Shown: piece after piece, positions 18,519 through 29,993 of the stretch
Layout: every line of letters begins with the position of its first letter
Numbering within the stretch: the first letter of the stretch is position 1
Origin: Gammaproteobacteria bacterium
GTDB taxonomy: Bacteria; Pseudomonadota; Gammaproteobacteria; Steroidobacterales; Steroidobacteraceae
Assembly (NCBI GenBank): GCA_021323735.1
Contig: JAJPKM010000042.1
Span: forward strand, 1-64,000
Length of the DNA: 64,000 nt
Direction: 5' to 3'
The notes under the pieces: model-generated
What the model was told of the DNA's origin: nothing
The model's input: only the letters and a program-made list of their open reading frames with translations
Databases searched by the model: none
Made by a program: the position numbers and the translations under genes

Positions 18519-19673
18519 CTAGACGCTGCTTACAGCCTGCCGCAGCGTATCGCTGAAGTTCGCCAGGTGATAATCGGCATCGCCGAGGCTCAAGTCGATC
18601 ATGGTCAGTCGCTTGAAGTAGTGGCTGACGATGAGTTCGTCCACCACGCCCATGCCGCCGTGCATCTGCACCGCGCTCTGCCCCACCAGGCGCCCCGCCT
18701 GTCCTATGTACGCTTTGGCCGCCGAAATCGCGCGATGGCGCTCCGCTGCGTCCTGCGAGTCGGCATGCACCGCGGCAATGATGGCCATGGAGCGCGACTG
18801 CTCCGCGGCAATCAGCATGTCCGCCATCTTGTGCTTCAGCGCCTGGAATGTGCCAATGGCGACGCCGAACTGTTTGCGGGTCTTCAGATAGTTCAAGGTC
18901 GCCTGATTCAGCGCGTTGATGATGCCGACGGCCTCGGCACACAGCGCCGCGTTGGCGCGATCAACGGCGCGCTCGATGATGGGCAATGCGCGGCCCGGCG
19001 CACCGATCAAGGCGTCGGCACCCACCGTCACCTCATCCAGTTTCAGATCCGCGGCGCGCGCGCCCCATTGCGTCGGATAGGCGGCGACGGTAAGCCCTTT
19101 CGCGTCGCGCGGCACCAAGAACAGCGAGATGCCGTCCCGATCGCCGGTGCCGCCGCTGCTGCGCGCCGAAACCAGATAGTGGTCGGCGGACGCGCCGTCG
19201 AGCACCACGGTCTTGCGTCCCGTCAGGTGCCAGCTGCCCCCGCTCTCCCGCGCCGTGCAGCCGACATAGGACAGATCGTAGCGCCCCGCGGCCTCGTAGG
19301 CGGCGAGCGCGAGTTTCAATTCGCCGGCCGCAATCTGCGGCAGCATCTTCTGTTTCATCGGCGTAGGTGCGGCGTCGCGGATCAACCCGCCGCAGGTCAC
19401 GACGGTACTTAGGTAAGGCTCGAGCAGCAGTCCCTGCCCGAACTGTTCCATCACCAGCATGATGTCGACGGCGTTGCCGCCCAAGCCGCCGAATTCCTCA
19501 GGGTACGGCAGCGACAGCAAGCCTAGTTCGGCGTACTGAGTCCAGGCCTCCGCAGAGTATCCTAAGCTCGACGCGGAGAATTTTCGGCGCTTATCGAAGT
19601 CGTAGTCGCGTGAAATGAAACGCTGCAGGGTTTCCTGCAGGGCCAATTGTTCTTCGCTGTAATTGAATTCCAT
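18519..19673 (-). CDS. Acyl-CoA dehydrogenase, PimD-like small subunit
   Basis: A 384-residue acyl-CoA dehydrogenase. N-terminal FNYSEEQLALQETL, LGLLSLPYPEEFGGLGG and C-terminal QMHGGMGVVDEL follow the phrases of PimD, the small subunit of pimeloyl-CoA dehydrogenase, and PIGSF-like AIGTFQALKHKMADM is present. The YEGT-type carboxy-terminal base motif of medium-chain dehydrogenases is missing; the tail reads MIDLSLGDADYHL. That fits the view that it is the partner subunit of the PimC-like protein encoded 23 bp upstream. FAD-dependent alpha,beta-dehydrogenation of a dicarboxylyl or other bulky acyl-CoA is likely. The intercistronic gap upstream contains an A-rich tract rather than a strong ribosome site. 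Confidence 0.85.
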   Translation of the reverse strand: MEFNYSEEQLALQETLQRFISRDYDFDKRRKFSASSLGYSAEAWTQYAELGLLSLPYPEEFGGLGGNAVDIMLVMEQFGQGLLLEPYLSTVVTCGGLIRDAAPTPMKQKMLPQIAAGELKLALAAYEAAGRYDLSYVGCTARESGGSWHLTGRKTVVLDGASADHYLVSARSSGGTGDRDGISLFLVPRDAKGLTVAAYPTQWGARAADLKLDEVTVGADALIGAPGRALPIIERAVDRANAALCAEAVGIINALNQATLNYLKTRKQFGVAIGTFQALKHKMADMLIAAEQSRSMAIIAAVHADSQDAAERHRAISAAKAYIGQAGRLVGQSAVQMHGGMGVVDELIVSHYFKRLTMIDLSLGDADYHLANFSDTLRQAVSSV

Positions 19674-19696
19674 GGTTGCTCGTTTTTGCTTTTTTT

Positions 19697-20908
19697 TTAC
19701 AGACCCAAGATCATCTGCGAGATGATGTTTTTCTGGATCTCGGTGGAACCCGCGTAAATTGTGGTCTTGCGCTGATTGAAATACTGGCCGGAAATCGGCG
19801 GCGCGTAGGACCGGTAATGGGAACTCAGCAACGGATTGCCGGCCCAGCCCATCTCGAGCGCCTCGCGGACATACGGCAGTGCATCATGCCCCAGCGCGTG
19901 CATCTTGAGCTCGGCAAGCTGTTGAATGATCTCCGAACCCTTGATCTTCAGAACCGAGACTTCGGGCCCCAATGTGCCTTGTGCCTTCGCCGTCGCGGAC
20001 AGCACCCGCAGATTGGTGATCTCGAGCGCCATCAACTCCATTTCCACTTGAGCGATGCGGTCGCGGAAACGCGAGTCCTCGATGAGCGGCCGGCCATTGG
20101 ACGTCTGTTCGCTCGCGATCTCCTTGAGCTTCTTCAAGGCGCGTTTGCAGGCGCCTATGCCGGCGTTGCCGCTACGCTCATGGGTGAGCAGGAATTTGGC
20201 GTAGGTCCAACCCTTGTTCTCTTCGCCGATCAGGTTCTGCACCGGCACTTTCACATTGTCGAAGAAGATGTCGTTTATCTCGTGTTCGCCGTCGAGCATG
20301 ATGATGGGACGGACCGTGATGCCGGGGCTCTTCATGTCGATCAGCAGGAAGGAAATGCCCTGCTGCGGCCGCGCTTCGGAGCTGGTGCGGACCAGGCAGA
20401 AGATCCAGTCCGCATACTGGCCCATGGTATTCCAGGTTTTCTGGCCGTTGACGATGTAGTGATCGCCCTGGCGCACCGCGCTGGTACGCAGCGAGGCGAG
20501 ATCGGAACCGGAACCGGGTTCGGAATACCCTTGGCACCACCAGTCATCACCCGACAGGATGCGCGGCAGGAAGTATTCCTGCTGTGCGGCGTTGCCGAAG
20601 GTCTGCATCACGGGTGCCAGCATTTTCAGCGAGAACGGATTCTGCGGCGGTGCGCAGGCGTCCGCACGCTCCTCCTCGAAGATATGCTGCTGCACGATAT
20701 CCCAACCGGTGCCGCCGAAGCGTTTCGGCCAGTTGACTGCGCCCCAGCCCTTGCGAAACAGAATCTTCTGCCAGCGCACCATGTCTTCTTTGGAAATCCG
20801 CCTCCCCAGCTGCAGCTTGGTGCGGATGTCCGTGGGCAATTCTGCGTCGAAGAAAGCGCGCACCTCGGTGCGAAATTTCTCTTCTTCCGGGTTGTATTTG
20901 AGATCCAT
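19697..20908 (-). CDS. Acyl-CoA dehydrogenase, PimC-like large subunit
   Basis: A 403-residue acyl-CoA dehydrogenase. Recognisable segments are GWGAVNWPKRFGGTGW (about 55-70), the QGYSEPGSGSDLASLRT flavin/substrate loop, NGQKTWNTMGQYADWIF and C-terminal YFNQRKTTIYAGSTEIQ. These match PimC of Rhodopseudomonas pimelate degradation and related FadE-type subunits that pair with a second ACAD. At the place of the medium-chain catalytic Glu (YEGT) there is Ala (YAGS), so the base must be elsewhere, as in isovaleryl-CoA-type enzymes, or come from the complex. A GAGGA ribosome site lies 8 bp before the ATG. Confidence 0.87.
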   Translation of the reverse strand: MDLKYNPEEEKFRTEVRAFFDAELPTDIRTKLQLGRRISKEDMVRWQKILFRKGWGAVNWPKRFGGTGWDIVQQHIFEEERADACAPPQNPFSLKMLAPVMQTFGNAAQQEYFLPRILSGDDWWCQGYSEPGSGSDLASLRTSAVRQGDHYIVNGQKTWNTMGQYADWIFCLVRTSSEARPQQGISFLLIDMKSPGITVRPIIMLDGEHEINDIFFDNVKVPVQNLIGEENKGWTYAKFLLTHERSGNAGIGACKRALKKLKEIASEQTSNGRPLIEDSRFRDRIAQVEMELMALEITNLRVLSATAKAQGTLGPEVSVLKIKGSEIIQQLAELKMHALGHDALPYVREALEMGWAGNPLLSSHYRSYAPPISGQYFNQRKTTIYAGSTEIQKNIISQMILGL

Positions 20909-20932
20909 AGCAGTCTTCCTCTAAGAGCGAGC

Positions 20933-21931
20933 TCAATCCATCGTGACGACGATCTTGCCGCGCGCCGAGCGCGATCCCAATCGGCCGATCGCCTCTCCGC
21001 CGCGCGACAGCGGAAATCGCTCGGTGACGGCGGGTTTGATTTTACCATCGAGATACAGCGCCATGAGTTCGGCCACATTGGCGGCGTGGACCTTAGGATA
21101 CCGGCTGGTGAACTCACCCCAGAAGACGCCGACGATTTCACAACCCTTGAGCAGCGGCAGATTCAGCGGCAGCTTCGGGATGCCGGCGGTGAAGCCCACG
21201 ACCAGGTGGCGCCCAGCCCAAGCGATTGCACGCAGCGCCGCTTCACTGTAGTCGCCGCCGATTGCGTCGTAGATGACATGGGCTCCGTCCGGACCGCAGA
21301 CGGCCTTGAATCGATCGGTGAGGCTGCGGGCCGCGGTCTTGTCCAGAGAACCTGAGGGGTACTGCACGCCGTCGTCGGCGCCATGCTCGCGCGCCAGCGC
21401 CAGTTTCTCCGCGCTGGAGGCCGCCGCAATGACGCGAGCCCCCATCGCCTTGCCAAGCTCCACCGCCGCCAAACCGACGCCGCCGGCCGCTCCCAGCACC
21501 AGCAGGGTCTCACCGGCGCGCAATTTGGCCCGATCCTTGAGCGCATGCTGCGACGTCCCGTAGGTCAGCAGCAATGCCGCCGCTTCCTCGAACGGCATGC
21601 TGTCGGGGATCTTCCAGCAGTGCTTGGCGTTGGCCACGGCCTTCTCGGCCATGGCACTGCGCACCGGACTTACCAAGACACGGTCGCCTACTTTCACATT
21701 CGTAACGCCCTCGCCGAGAGTCTCGACGACGCCGGAGAGCTCACCGCCGGGCGCGAAGGGCCGCGGCGGCTTGATCTGGTAGAGATCCTGAATGATGAGC
21801 AGATCCGGGAAATTCACACCGACGGCGCGCACGGCGATGCGGACCTCGCCGCGGCCCGGCACGGGCTCCGGAATATCTTCCAGCACCAGCGATTCGGGGC
21901 CGCCGGGTTGGCGGCTGAGTAATGCTTTCAT
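20933..21931 (-). CDS. NADPH:quinone oxidoreductase-like zinc-independent MDR enzyme
   Basis: From ATG 21931 the protein has 332 residues. The medium-chain dehydrogenase/reductase fold is shown by GRGEVRIAVRAVGVNFPD (27-43), PGGELSGVV (61-69) and the Rossmann GAAGGVG at 147-153. Zinc-ligand cysteines are absent, as in the quinone oxidoreductase and enoyl-reductase branches. The ATG overlaps the stop of the acyl-CoA ligase gene by 4 bp (ATGA), which supports this start over an upstream one at 21997. In this operon it may reduce a 2-enoyl-CoA or enone intermediate; a housekeeping quinone reductase role is the alternative. Confidence 0.85.
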   Translation of the reverse strand: MKALLSRQPGGPESLVLEDIPEPVPGRGEVRIAVRAVGVNFPDLLIIQDLYQIKPPRPFAPGGELSGVVETLGEGVTNVKVGDRVLVSPVRSAMAEKAVANAKHCWKIPDSMPFEEAAALLLTYGTSQHALKDRAKLRAGETLLVLGAAGGVGLAAVELGKAMGARVIAAASSAEKLALAREHGADDGVQYPSGSLDKTAARSLTDRFKAVCGPDGAHVIYDAIGGDYSEAALRAIAWAGRHLVVGFTAGIPKLPLNLPLLKGCEIVGVFWGEFTSRYPKVHAANVAELMALYLDGKIKPAVTERFPLSRGGEAIGRLGSRSARGKIVVTMD

Positions 21932-23619
21932 GATTGCACCGCCATTGGCGACGAGGACGTGGATTTGGCGTTTTCGCGTTCCTGCAGTTCGCGCCACATG
22001 ATCTTGCCGGCGCCCGATTTGGGCAGTGCGTCGACGAATTCGACGAAGCGCGGCACCTTGTAAGCGGCCATATTTTCACGGCACCAATCGATGATGGCCT
22101 GCGCTTCGATCTTTCCGCGCCACTCAGCCTTGAGGACGATGATCGCTTTGACCGTCTCGCCGCGATGCGCGTCCTTGGCCCCGATGATGCACGCTTCCTG
22201 CACCGCCTGGTGCTGATACATGAACGATTCGATCTCGGTCGGCCAGACCTTGTAACCGGAGGCATTGATCATGCGCTTCAGCCGGTCGACGATGAAGAAG
22301 TAGCCGTCGCCGTCCATCCTTCCCAGATCGCCGCTGCGGAAGAATTTCTTGCCGTCCAATTCGATGAACACCTGCGCAGTGTCCTCGGGCTTCTTCCAGT
22401 AACCCAGGAACACCTGCGGACCGTGCATGATGATCTCGCCCACCTCGCCGGCCGGCAATTCACGCAAGGTGGCCGGATCGATGACGCGGGAATCCACATC
22501 GAAGATCGGGATGCCGAGGCATTGCTGCTTCGGGTGGTCGGCCGGATTGATGTGAGTGGCCGCTATGGTTTCGGTCAGGCCATAGCCCTCGACATAGGTG
22601 ATACCCACGTTGGCGAGCCGTTGCGCCACGGCGGCCGGCATCGCGGCGCCGCCGCCGCTCAAGCGGCGGATCGAGGACAGATCGTACTTGTCGATGTTCG
22701 GATTCAAGAAAAAATCCTGAATCATGGTGGGGATCGCGGTCCAACTGGCGACCTTGTAACGCTCCACGCATTGCGCCGCGACTTCCCGGTCCCAGCGAGG
22801 CAGCAGAACCATGGTATTGCCGATGAACAGCGGTCCGTTCATGCCGCCCTGCATGCCGGTCACATGAAACATGGGGGCCACGGCCAGTAAAGTCATTTCC
22901 GGTTGCAGGGCAAACCACTGCATGCTGGCCACCGTGGTGTGCATCACGGTGCGATGTGTGTGCATGCAGCCCTTGGGCTGCCCCGTCGTGCCGGAGGTAT
23001 ACGGCATCACACACAGGTCGTCCGGACCCGCCGTCAGCGGGCCGGGCCTGAAATCGGCGGCAAGGACATCCTTCCAAAGCACCAAACCCGGCGCTTGATA
23101 GTCGATCCGAGGCGCACTGATGAAATCAGGCACGGCCAGGGTGGTCGATACCTTCAAGTAATCGGAGTAGGCCGCGACGATGACATGCGTAAGATCCGCG
23201 CTCTTGAGCAGCGGCTCGACCCGCGGATACAGCTCCTGCGACACCAGCATGGTCACCGCACCGGCATCCTTGGCGTAGCGCAGTATTTCCTGCGTGAGAT
23301 TCATCGGATTCAGCGGCACCACGACGGCATTCGCGCGCAGGATGCCGTAGTAGCCGATGATGAACTGCGGGCTGTTCTGCATGAGCAGCAGCACGCGGTC
23401 GCCCTTTCGCACGCCGCACTTCTGCTCCAGGTATCCCGCTACCCGCTCGGCCTCGTCGTGAAATGCCGAGAAGGTCACCGGCGTGTCGTAATACACGAGG
23501 TATGGCTTATCGGGATAGCGGCGCGCCGACACCTCGGCGTTGTAGAACAAATTCGTGGCGGGCGCGATCAACCGATGCATCGCATGCGCGGGCCAAAATT
23601 TGAAATGCGCGTTCGACAT
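21928..23619 (-). CDS. AMP-forming acyl-CoA synthetase (ligase)
   Basis: A 563-residue ANL-superfamily enzyme. The phosphate-binding loop YTSGTTGQPKG is at 207-217, the GYGLTET A5 motif is present, GDLGRMDGDGYFFIVDR corresponds to A7/A8, and PKSGAGKIMW near the C-terminus provides the adenylation lysine. It would activate a free carboxylic acid to its acyl-CoA for the beta-oxidation enzymes encoded around it. It starts five bases after the preceding acyl-CoA dehydrogenase stop and overlaps the next gene by 4 bp. Similar ligases are the entry enzymes of pim and lva operons (PimA, LvaE); the substrate cannot be read from sequence. Confidence 0.92.
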   Translation of the reverse strand: MSNAHFKFWPAHAMHRLIAPATNLFYNAEVSARRYPDKPYLVYYDTPVTFSAFHDEAERVAGYLEQKCGVRKGDRVLLLMQNSPQFIIGYYGILRANAVVVPLNPMNLTQEILRYAKDAGAVTMLVSQELYPRVEPLLKSADLTHVIVAAYSDYLKVSTTLAVPDFISAPRIDYQAPGLVLWKDVLAADFRPGPLTAGPDDLCVMPYTSGTTGQPKGCMHTHRTVMHTTVASMQWFALQPEMTLLAVAPMFHVTGMQGGMNGPLFIGNTMVLLPRWDREVAAQCVERYKVASWTAIPTMIQDFFLNPNIDKYDLSSIRRLSGGGAAMPAAVAQRLANVGITYVEGYGLTETIAATHINPADHPKQQCLGIPIFDVDSRVIDPATLRELPAGEVGEIIMHGPQVFLGYWKKPEDTAQVFIELDGKKFFRSGDLGRMDGDGYFFIVDRLKRMINASGYKVWPTEIESFMYQHQAVQEACIIGAKDAHRGETVKAIIVLKAEWRGKIEAQAIIDWCRENMAAYKVPRFVEFVDALPKSGAGKIMWRELQERENAKSTSSSPMAVQS

Positions 23620-23624
23620 GACTC

Positions 23625-24848
<1,224 letters not shown>

Positions 24849-24865
24849 GGGATTCCTCTGTTGGT

Positions 24866-25936
24866 TCAAACGTCGAATGATTGTTGTACGAGCTGCCATC
24901 CCAACTCGGCCAGCGGCTTGGCCCTGCGGCCCGCCTGCAGTGCCGTTTCGCTCGAAGCGTTGCCCTGCAGAGCGCGCGCCAACACCCCTTGTAGAATCGC
25001 GGCCATTCGAAACATGCAAAATGCCTGGTAGTAGGTCCAATCCCGCGGCGCTATCGGCGCGATGCCGCGCAGGCGGCAGTATTCGGCGACGCATTCCGCC
25101 TCGCTCGGAATCAGGTAGGTCTTTGGATCCACGCCGCCGAGGCCGCGAAACTCCGCGACGCTGAGGTGGTAGCGCATGCAGTAATACGCCAGGTCGACTA
25201 GAGGGTGGCCGAGCGTCGACAGCTCCCAATCGAGAACCGCCAGGATGCGCGGCTCGGTGGGGTGAAAAATTGTGTTATCGAGGCGGAAGTCGCCGTGCAC
25301 GATCGAGGTTTGCTCGTCCGCGGGAATGTGCTTCGGCAACCAATCGATCAATCGTTCGATACCCTCGATCTTTTCGGTTTCCGATGCGCGGTATTGCTGC
25401 GTCCAGCGGGCAACCTGGCGCTCGACATAGTGTCCCGGCTTACCGTAGTCGCTCAAGGACGCGGCGGCATAATCCACCGAATGCAGCGCGGCAAGCACGC
25501 GCACCATTTCGAGGTAGATGTCGCGGCGGCCGCTCGGCGCGACCTCGGGCAACAGCGCATCCCAGAAAATGCGGCCCTCGACGTAGTCCATGACGTAGAA
25601 AGCGCTGCCGATCACCTCGCTGTCCTCGCACAGCGCATACACCGGCGCCACCGGCACGCCGGTGTCTTCGAGCGCGGCGAGCACGCGAAACTCGCGGTCG
25701 ACTGCATGCGCCGAGGGCAGGAGTTTTCCCGGCGGCTTACGCCGCAACACGTAGCGGCGTGCGGGGGACTGCACCAAGAAGGTCGGGCTCGACTGGCCGC
25801 CGGCGAACTGCTGTACCTCGATGGGGCCGGAAAATCCCGCGATGTGCACCTGCATCCAAGCGGCCAGGCGCGCACTGTCGATCGAGTGGCGCGCCGGGGT
25901 CTGAGACAGGCCCGCCGCTGGGATGCTCATGTTCAT
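24866..25936 (-). CDS. APH-family acyl-CoA kinase (ACAD10/11 kinase-domain/LvaA-like)
   Basis: From ATG 25936 the protein has 356 residues. The aminoglycoside-phosphotransferase fold is shown by [20 protein letters not shown] (ATP-lysine region), the catalytic loop VHGDFRLDN and the metal motif [13 protein letters not shown]. This is the subgroup found fused to acyl-CoA dehydrogenase in vertebrate ACAD10/11 and as LvaA in the Pseudomonas levulinate operon, where it phosphorylates the 4-hydroxyl of an acyl-CoA. The ATG overlaps the SDR stop by 4 bp. A much longer in-frame reading to 26752 runs out of frame through the SDR gene and is not used. Antibiotic resistance is unlikely given the context. 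Confidence 0.9.
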   Translation of the reverse strand: MNMSIPAAGLSQTPARHSIDSARLAAWMQVHIAGFSGPIEVQQFAGGQSSPTFLVQSPARRYVLRRKPPGKLLPSAHAVDREFRVLAALEDTGVPVAPVYALCEDSEVIGSAFYVMDYVEGRIFWDALLPEVAPSGRRDIYLEMVRVLAALHSVDYAAASLSDYGKPGHYVERQVARWTQQYRASETEKIEGIERLIDWLPKHIPADEQTSIVHGDFRLDNTIFHPTEPRILAVLDWELSTLGHPLVDLAYYCMRYHLSVAEFRGLGGVDPKTYLIPSEAECVAEYCRLRGIAPIAPRDWTYYQAFCMFRMAAILQGVLARALQGNASSETALQAGRRAKPLAELGWQLVQQSFDV

Positions 25937-26703
25937 GTACTCGAGGCGCCGCCGTCCACGGCGATGTACTGTCCGGTGACATGCCGCGAGGCATCCGATG
26001 CCAGATACACCGCCGCGCCTTGCAGATCCGTATCCCCGCCGATTCGCCCCAGCGGCGTGCGCGCGATCACGTCGCTCATCATGGTGTCCAGCAACCCGCT
26101 GGCCATCTTGGACGGGAAAAACCCGGGGCAGATGGCATTGACACGAATGTTGTACTGGCCCCATTCGCCCGCCAGCGCCCGCGTCAGGTGCAGTGCAGCC
26201 GCCTTGGACGAATAGTAGGCAGCGGCCTTCATCTGCATGCCCGCGCGCAGTGCCGCGGTCGATGCGATGACGATGATATTGCCGGATCGCTGCGGGATGA
26301 AGCAGCGATTCGCGACCGCCTGGCTGAGCGCGAATACGCTCGAGGCATTCAGCGTCATGACCTTGTTCCAGGCCTCCAGCGGATGATCCTCGGCCTTCGC
26401 GCCCCAGGTCGCACCGGCATTGTTGACCAGAATGTGGATGCCGCCGTAGTGCTTGACCACGGCATCGACCAGCGCCGGCACTTGATCGGGCTTCGACAAA
26501 TCGTTGACGACGGTCAAGGCGTCGATGCCCTGCTTTTTGAGGTCCGCCTTGGCCTCTTCGAGCTCCGGCGCCTTGCGCGCACTGATGGCGATCTTCGCGC
26601 CCATCTCGCCCAGGCCTTTCGCGATCTGCAGGCCTAGGCCGCGCGAGCCGCCGGTGATCAGCGCCACTTTCCCGCCGAGCTCGAACAAGTCGCGCAATCC
26701 CAT
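25933..26703 (-). CDS. Short-chain dehydrogenase/reductase
   Basis: A 256-residue classical SDR: nucleotide-binding TGGSRGLG at 17-24, NNAGA at 94-98, catalytic Ser148 in IVIAST and Tyr163-x3-Lys167 in AYYSSK, and PG-FFPSKMA after the beta-6 strand. It probably oxidises or reduces a hydroxy/keto acyl-CoA. It begins directly after the thiolase stop with no intergenic base and overlaps the kinase gene by 4 bp, so it belongs to the same polycistronic unit. LvaD is also an SDR, which fits a lva-like step, but the family is too broad to fix the reaction. Confidence 0.9.
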   Translation of the reverse strand: MGLRDLFELGGKVALITGGSRGLGLQIAKGLGEMGAKIAISARKAPELEEAKADLKKQGIDALTVVNDLSKPDQVPALVDAVVKHYGGIHILVNNAGATWGAKAEDHPLEAWNKVMTLNASSVFALSQAVANRCFIPQRSGNIIVIASTAALRAGMQMKAAAYYSSKAAALHLTRALAGEWGQYNIRVNAICPGFFPSKMASGLLDTMMSDVIARTPLGRIGGDTDLQGAAVYLASDASRHVTGQYIAVDGGASST

Positions 26704-27882
26704 TCAGGCGACCTCGAACAAGCCTGCCGCGCCCTGCCCGCCGCCGATGCACATGGTGACCACCACGAGCTTGGCGCCGCGGCGCTTGCCCTCGATCAGC
26801 GCATGTCCGGTAAGCCGCGCGCCGCTGACCCCATAGGGGTGGCCGACCGCGATGGCGCCGCCGTTGACGTTCAAACGATCGTCGGGGATACCCAGCTTGT
26901 CGCGGCAGTAAAGCACCTGAACGGCAAACGCTTCATTCAATTCCCACAAATCGATGTCGCTGATCTTGACGCCGGCACGCTTGAGCAGGCGCGGTACCGC
27001 ATAAATGGGGCCGATGCCCATTTCATCCGGCTCGCATCCGGCTACGGCGAAGCCGCGGAAAATGCCCAGCGGCTTCAGGCCGCGCTTCTCGGCAAGCTTG
27101 GCGTCCATCACCACGCACGCGCTGCTGCCGTCGGAGAACTGGCTGGCGTTGCCCGCGGTGATCACGCCGCCCGGCATGGCCGAGCGGATTTTCGAGACCC
27201 CTTCCAGCGTGGTGTCCGGACGAATGCCCTCATCGCTGGCAATGGTGACCTCGCGGGTCGATATGGCACCGGTATTCTTGTCGATCACACCCATGGTGGT
27301 CGTCATCGGAGCTATCTCATCCTTGAACTTGCCGGCCGCTTGAGCGGCGGCGGCGCGCAGCTGGCTGCGCACGCCGTATTCGTCCTGGGCCTCTTTGGAG
27401 ATGTTGTAGCGCTTCGCCACATTTTCCGCCGTCTGCAGCATGCTCCAGTACAGCGTGGGCTTGTGTTCGTCGATCCACGGATCCTTGCGCATGTGGGTGT
27501 TGGTTTCGTTCTGCACGCAGGAGATGCTTTCCAGGCCGCCGGCGACGATCACTTCCGCGCCCTCGGTCATGACGCGCTGCGCAGCCAACGCGATCGATTG
27601 CAACCCGGAGCTGCAGAAACGATTGATGCTCAAACCCGCCGTGGTGATCGGCAGGCCGGCACGCAGCGCGATCTGGCGCGCGATGTTGCCGCCCGTGGTG
27701 CCTTCGCCCATGGCCGATCCCATGATGACGTCTTCCACTTCGGCGGGGTCGATGCCGGCGCGGGCCACCGCGTGCTGCACCGAGTGTGCGCCGAGGGTGG
27801 CACCGTAAGTCATGTTGAATGCGCCCTTCCAGCTCTTGCCGAGACCGGTGCGCGCCGTGGATACGATGACTGCTTCTGTCAT
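26704..27882 (-). CDS. Acetyl-CoA C-acyltransferase (thiolase)
   Basis: A 392-residue thiolase. The acyl-accepting cysteine is Cys90 in [21 protein letters not shown] histidine loop and the second cysteine in [11 protein letters not shown] complete the active site. It cleaves 3-ketoacyl-CoA to acetyl-CoA and a chain shortened by two carbons. The ATG overlaps the stop of the upstream bifunctional gene by 4 bp and has a GAGGATC ribosome site. Position and partners match PimB in pimelate operons or FadA in fatty-acid beta-oxidation. Confidence 0.93.
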   Translation of the reverse strand: MTEAVIVSTARTGLGKSWKGAFNMTYGATLGAHSVQHAVARAGIDPAEVEDVIMGSAMGEGTTGGNIARQIALRAGLPITTAGLSINRFCSSGLQSIALAAQRVMTEGAEVIVAGGLESISCVQNETNTHMRKDPWIDEHKPTLYWSMLQTAENVAKRYNISKEAQDEYGVRSQLRAAAAQAAGKFKDEIAPMTTTMGVIDKNTGAISTREVTIASDEGIRPDTTLEGVSKIRSAMPGGVITAGNASQFSDGSSACVVMDAKLAEKRGLKPLGIFRGFAVAGCEPDEMGIGPIYAVPRLLKRAGVKISDIDLWELNEAFAVQVLYCRDKLGIPDDRLNVNGGAIAVGHPYGVSGARLTGHALIEGKRRGAKLVVVTMCIGGGQGAAGLFEVA

Positions 27883-29993
27883 TTGTCTGATCCTCTATGT
27901 GCGCTGAATGTTTTACCGTCCTGGGCGAGGCGCGCCAGCAGCGGGGCCGGCGTCCAGAATGCCTTGTCGACGCGCGGCTGTGCGGCAATGTGCCGCAACG
28001 CGCGCGCCACTTCGCTCAAGCCCACTTGATCCGCATGGAACATCGGGCCGCCGCGCCAGGCGGGGAAGCCGTAGCCGTTGAGGTATACGATGTCGATATC
28101 GGAACTGCGCTGCGCGATGCCGTCCTCGACGATGCGCGCCCCTTCATTGATGAGTGCGTAGATGCAGCGCTCGACGATTTCTTCGGCGGACACCTTGCGC
28201 GGCGTGACGCCCTGTTGGCGGCGGTACTTTTCGATGATGTCGGTAACCGCGGGATCGGGAATGGCATTGCGCGAACCGGCCTCATAGCGATACCACCCGG
28301 CGCCGGTTTTCTGTCCGAAGCGCCCGGCCTCGCACAAATCATCCGCCACATTTTTCATGTCGCGGTCGGGGAATTCAGCGGCGCGGCGCTTGCGTGCGGC
28401 CCAGCCGATATCGAGGCCTGCCAGGTCGCTCATGCGAAACGGCCCCATCGCCATTCCGAAATCCTCCAGCGCCTTGTCGATCTGGGCCGGCAGCGCACCG
28501 GCCATGACGAGGTCGTGAGCGGCCGCACCGTAACGGGCGATCATGCGGTTACCGATGAATCCGTCGCAGACGCCCGAAATGACGGCGACCTTGCCGATCT
28601 TCTTGGCCAATTGCATGGCGGTCGCGAGCACATCCTTTGCCGTCTTGGCGCAGCGCACGATCTCGAGCAAGCGCATGACGTTCGCCGGACTGAAGAAATG
28701 CAGGCCGATGACATCCTGGGGACGTTTGGTGAACGCGGCAATCTCATTGAGGTTCAGCGCCGAGGTGTTGGAAGCCAGAATGGCGCCCGGTTGAACTACC
28801 TGGTCCAACTTCTCGAACACCTGCTTCTTGACCTCCATGCTCTCGAACACCGCTTCGATCACCAGATCGCAGTCCTTCAAGAGCGCATAGTCCAGCGTCG
28901 GCGTGACCAACGCCATGCGCTGATCGAGCGCGGCTTCGGTTAAGGTTCCCTTCTTCAGCGCCCCGCCGTAGTTGCGGCGCATGGTCGCCAGTCCCTTGTC
29001 CAGGGCTTCCTGCTTCATCTCCAACAGGACGACCGGAATCCCCGAGTTGATCAGGCTCATGCTGATACCGCCGCCCATCGTACCTGCGCCGATGACGCCC
29101 ACTTTGCGGATCGGGCGTACCGGCGTATCGGCCGGCACGTCGAGAATGTGCGAAGCGGCACGCTCGGCCTGGAACAGGTGACGCAGCGCAGCGGACTCCG
29201 GCGACAGCATCAGCGCCGCGAACAGTTCGCGCTCGCGTTTGATTCCGGCATCGAAGGGCCTGTCGAATGCGGCGGAGACGGCTTCCACGCACGCCACCGG
29301 TGCGGGATAGCGGCCCGCCATCGCCTTGGCGCTGTTGAGCGCGAAGCGAAAGAAGGCCTCATGGTTGGGCATGTTGACCTTCGAGTCACGCACGCGCTTC
29401 AGCCCAAGTTTCTCGCCGATGACGCGGCGGGCAAACGCCGTCGCGGCCTCCATCAAATCGCCGTCGGCGAAAGCGTCGAACAATGGCGTGCCGCGAAGCT
29501 TTTCAGCGGGTACCGTCGCACCCGAGGCAATCATGTTCAGCGCAGCCTCCGCTCCGATCACTCGGGGCAGGCGCTGCGTGCCGCCGGCGCCGGGCAACAG
29601 GCCGAGTTTCACCTCCGGCAGGGCGATCTTCGCCCCCGCTGCTGCCACTCGATAGTGACAACCGAGGGCGAGTTCGAGGCCACCGCCCATGCACACGCCA
29701 CCGATCGCCGCTATCACCGGTTTGGCGCTGCCTTCAACGGCGCCGATGACGGTCATCAGGTGCGGCTGGGCAGACGCCTTGGGAGTACCGAATTCGCGAA
29801 TATCGGCACCGCCGGAGAAGACGCCGCCGGCGCCGGTCAAAATAATGGCCTCGACGCTGGGATCGGCATTCGCCCGCTCGATGCCCTCGACGATGGACTG
29901 CCGGAGCTCGAAGCCCAGACTGTTCACCGGAGGATTGTCGAATTGGAGGACGGCGATGCCGCCCGCCTTGATCTCGAAGTTAGCCTTACTCAT
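27879..29993 (-). CDS. Bifunctional enoyl-CoA hydratase/3-hydroxyacyl-CoA dehydrogenase (PimF/FadB-like)
   Basis: A 704-residue protein. The N-terminal crotonase domain (about 1-190) has [15 protein letters not shown] and [14 protein letters not shown], with the oxyanion-hole glycines, and [15 protein letters not shown]. The HAD Rossmann domain begins near 295 with [12 protein letters not shown]. The HAD C-terminal domains contain [29 protein letters not shown] and [11 protein letters not shown]. It hydrates enoyl-CoA and oxidises the 3-hydroxyacyl-CoA with NAD+. It is the first gene of the ten-gene operon. Its start has only a weak ribosome site, and the promoter must lie in 29994-30150. Confidence 0.93.
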   Translation of the reverse strand: MSKANFEIKAGGIAVLQFDNPPVNSLGFELRQSIVEGIERANADPSVEAIILTGAGGVFSGGADIREFGTPKASAQPHLMTVIGAVEGSAKPVIAAIGGVCMGGGLELALGCHYRVAAAGAKIALPEVKLGLLPGAGGTQRLPRVIGAEAALNMIASGATVPAEKLRGTPLFDAFADGDLMEAATAFARRVIGEKLGLKRVRDSKVNMPNHEAFFRFALNSAKAMAGRYPAPVACVEAVSAAFDRPFDAGIKRERELFAALMLSPESAALRHLFQAERAASHILDVPADTPVRPIRKVGVIGAGTMGGGISMSLINSGIPVVLLEMKQEALDKGLATMRRNYGGALKKGTLTEAALDQRMALVTPTLDYALLKDCDLVIEAVFESMEVKKQVFEKLDQVVQPGAILASNTSALNLNEIAAFTKRPQDVIGLHFFSPANVMRLLEIVRCAKTAKDVLATAMQLAKKIGKVAVISGVCDGFIGNRMIARYGAAAHDLVMAGALPAQIDKALEDFGMAMGPFRMSDLAGLDIGWAARKRRAAEFPDRDMKNVADDLCEAGRFGQKTGAGWYRYEAGSRNAIPDPAVTDIIEKYRRQQGVTPRKVSAEEIVERCIYALINEGARIVEDGIAQRSSDIDIVYLNGYGFPAWRGGPMFHADQVGLSEVARALRHIAAQPRVDKAFWTPAPLLARLAQDGKTFSAHRGSDK

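Noticed and set aside
19674-19699. A-rich tract between the two Pim-like genes considered as a terminator or slippage site
   Set aside because: There is no stem before it, it lies outside both coding regions, and the genes are clearly continuous parts of one operon.
19676-21355. Long plus-strand open frame of 559 codons across the PimC-like gene
   Set aside because: It is a mirror of the acyl-CoA dehydrogenase and MDR genes, which show full family motifs on the other strand.
24866-26752. Extended kinase gene of 628 codons
   Set aside because: The added N-terminus overlaps the SDR gene out of frame and lacks domains. The ATG at 25936 overlaps the SDR stop in the usual ATGA manner.
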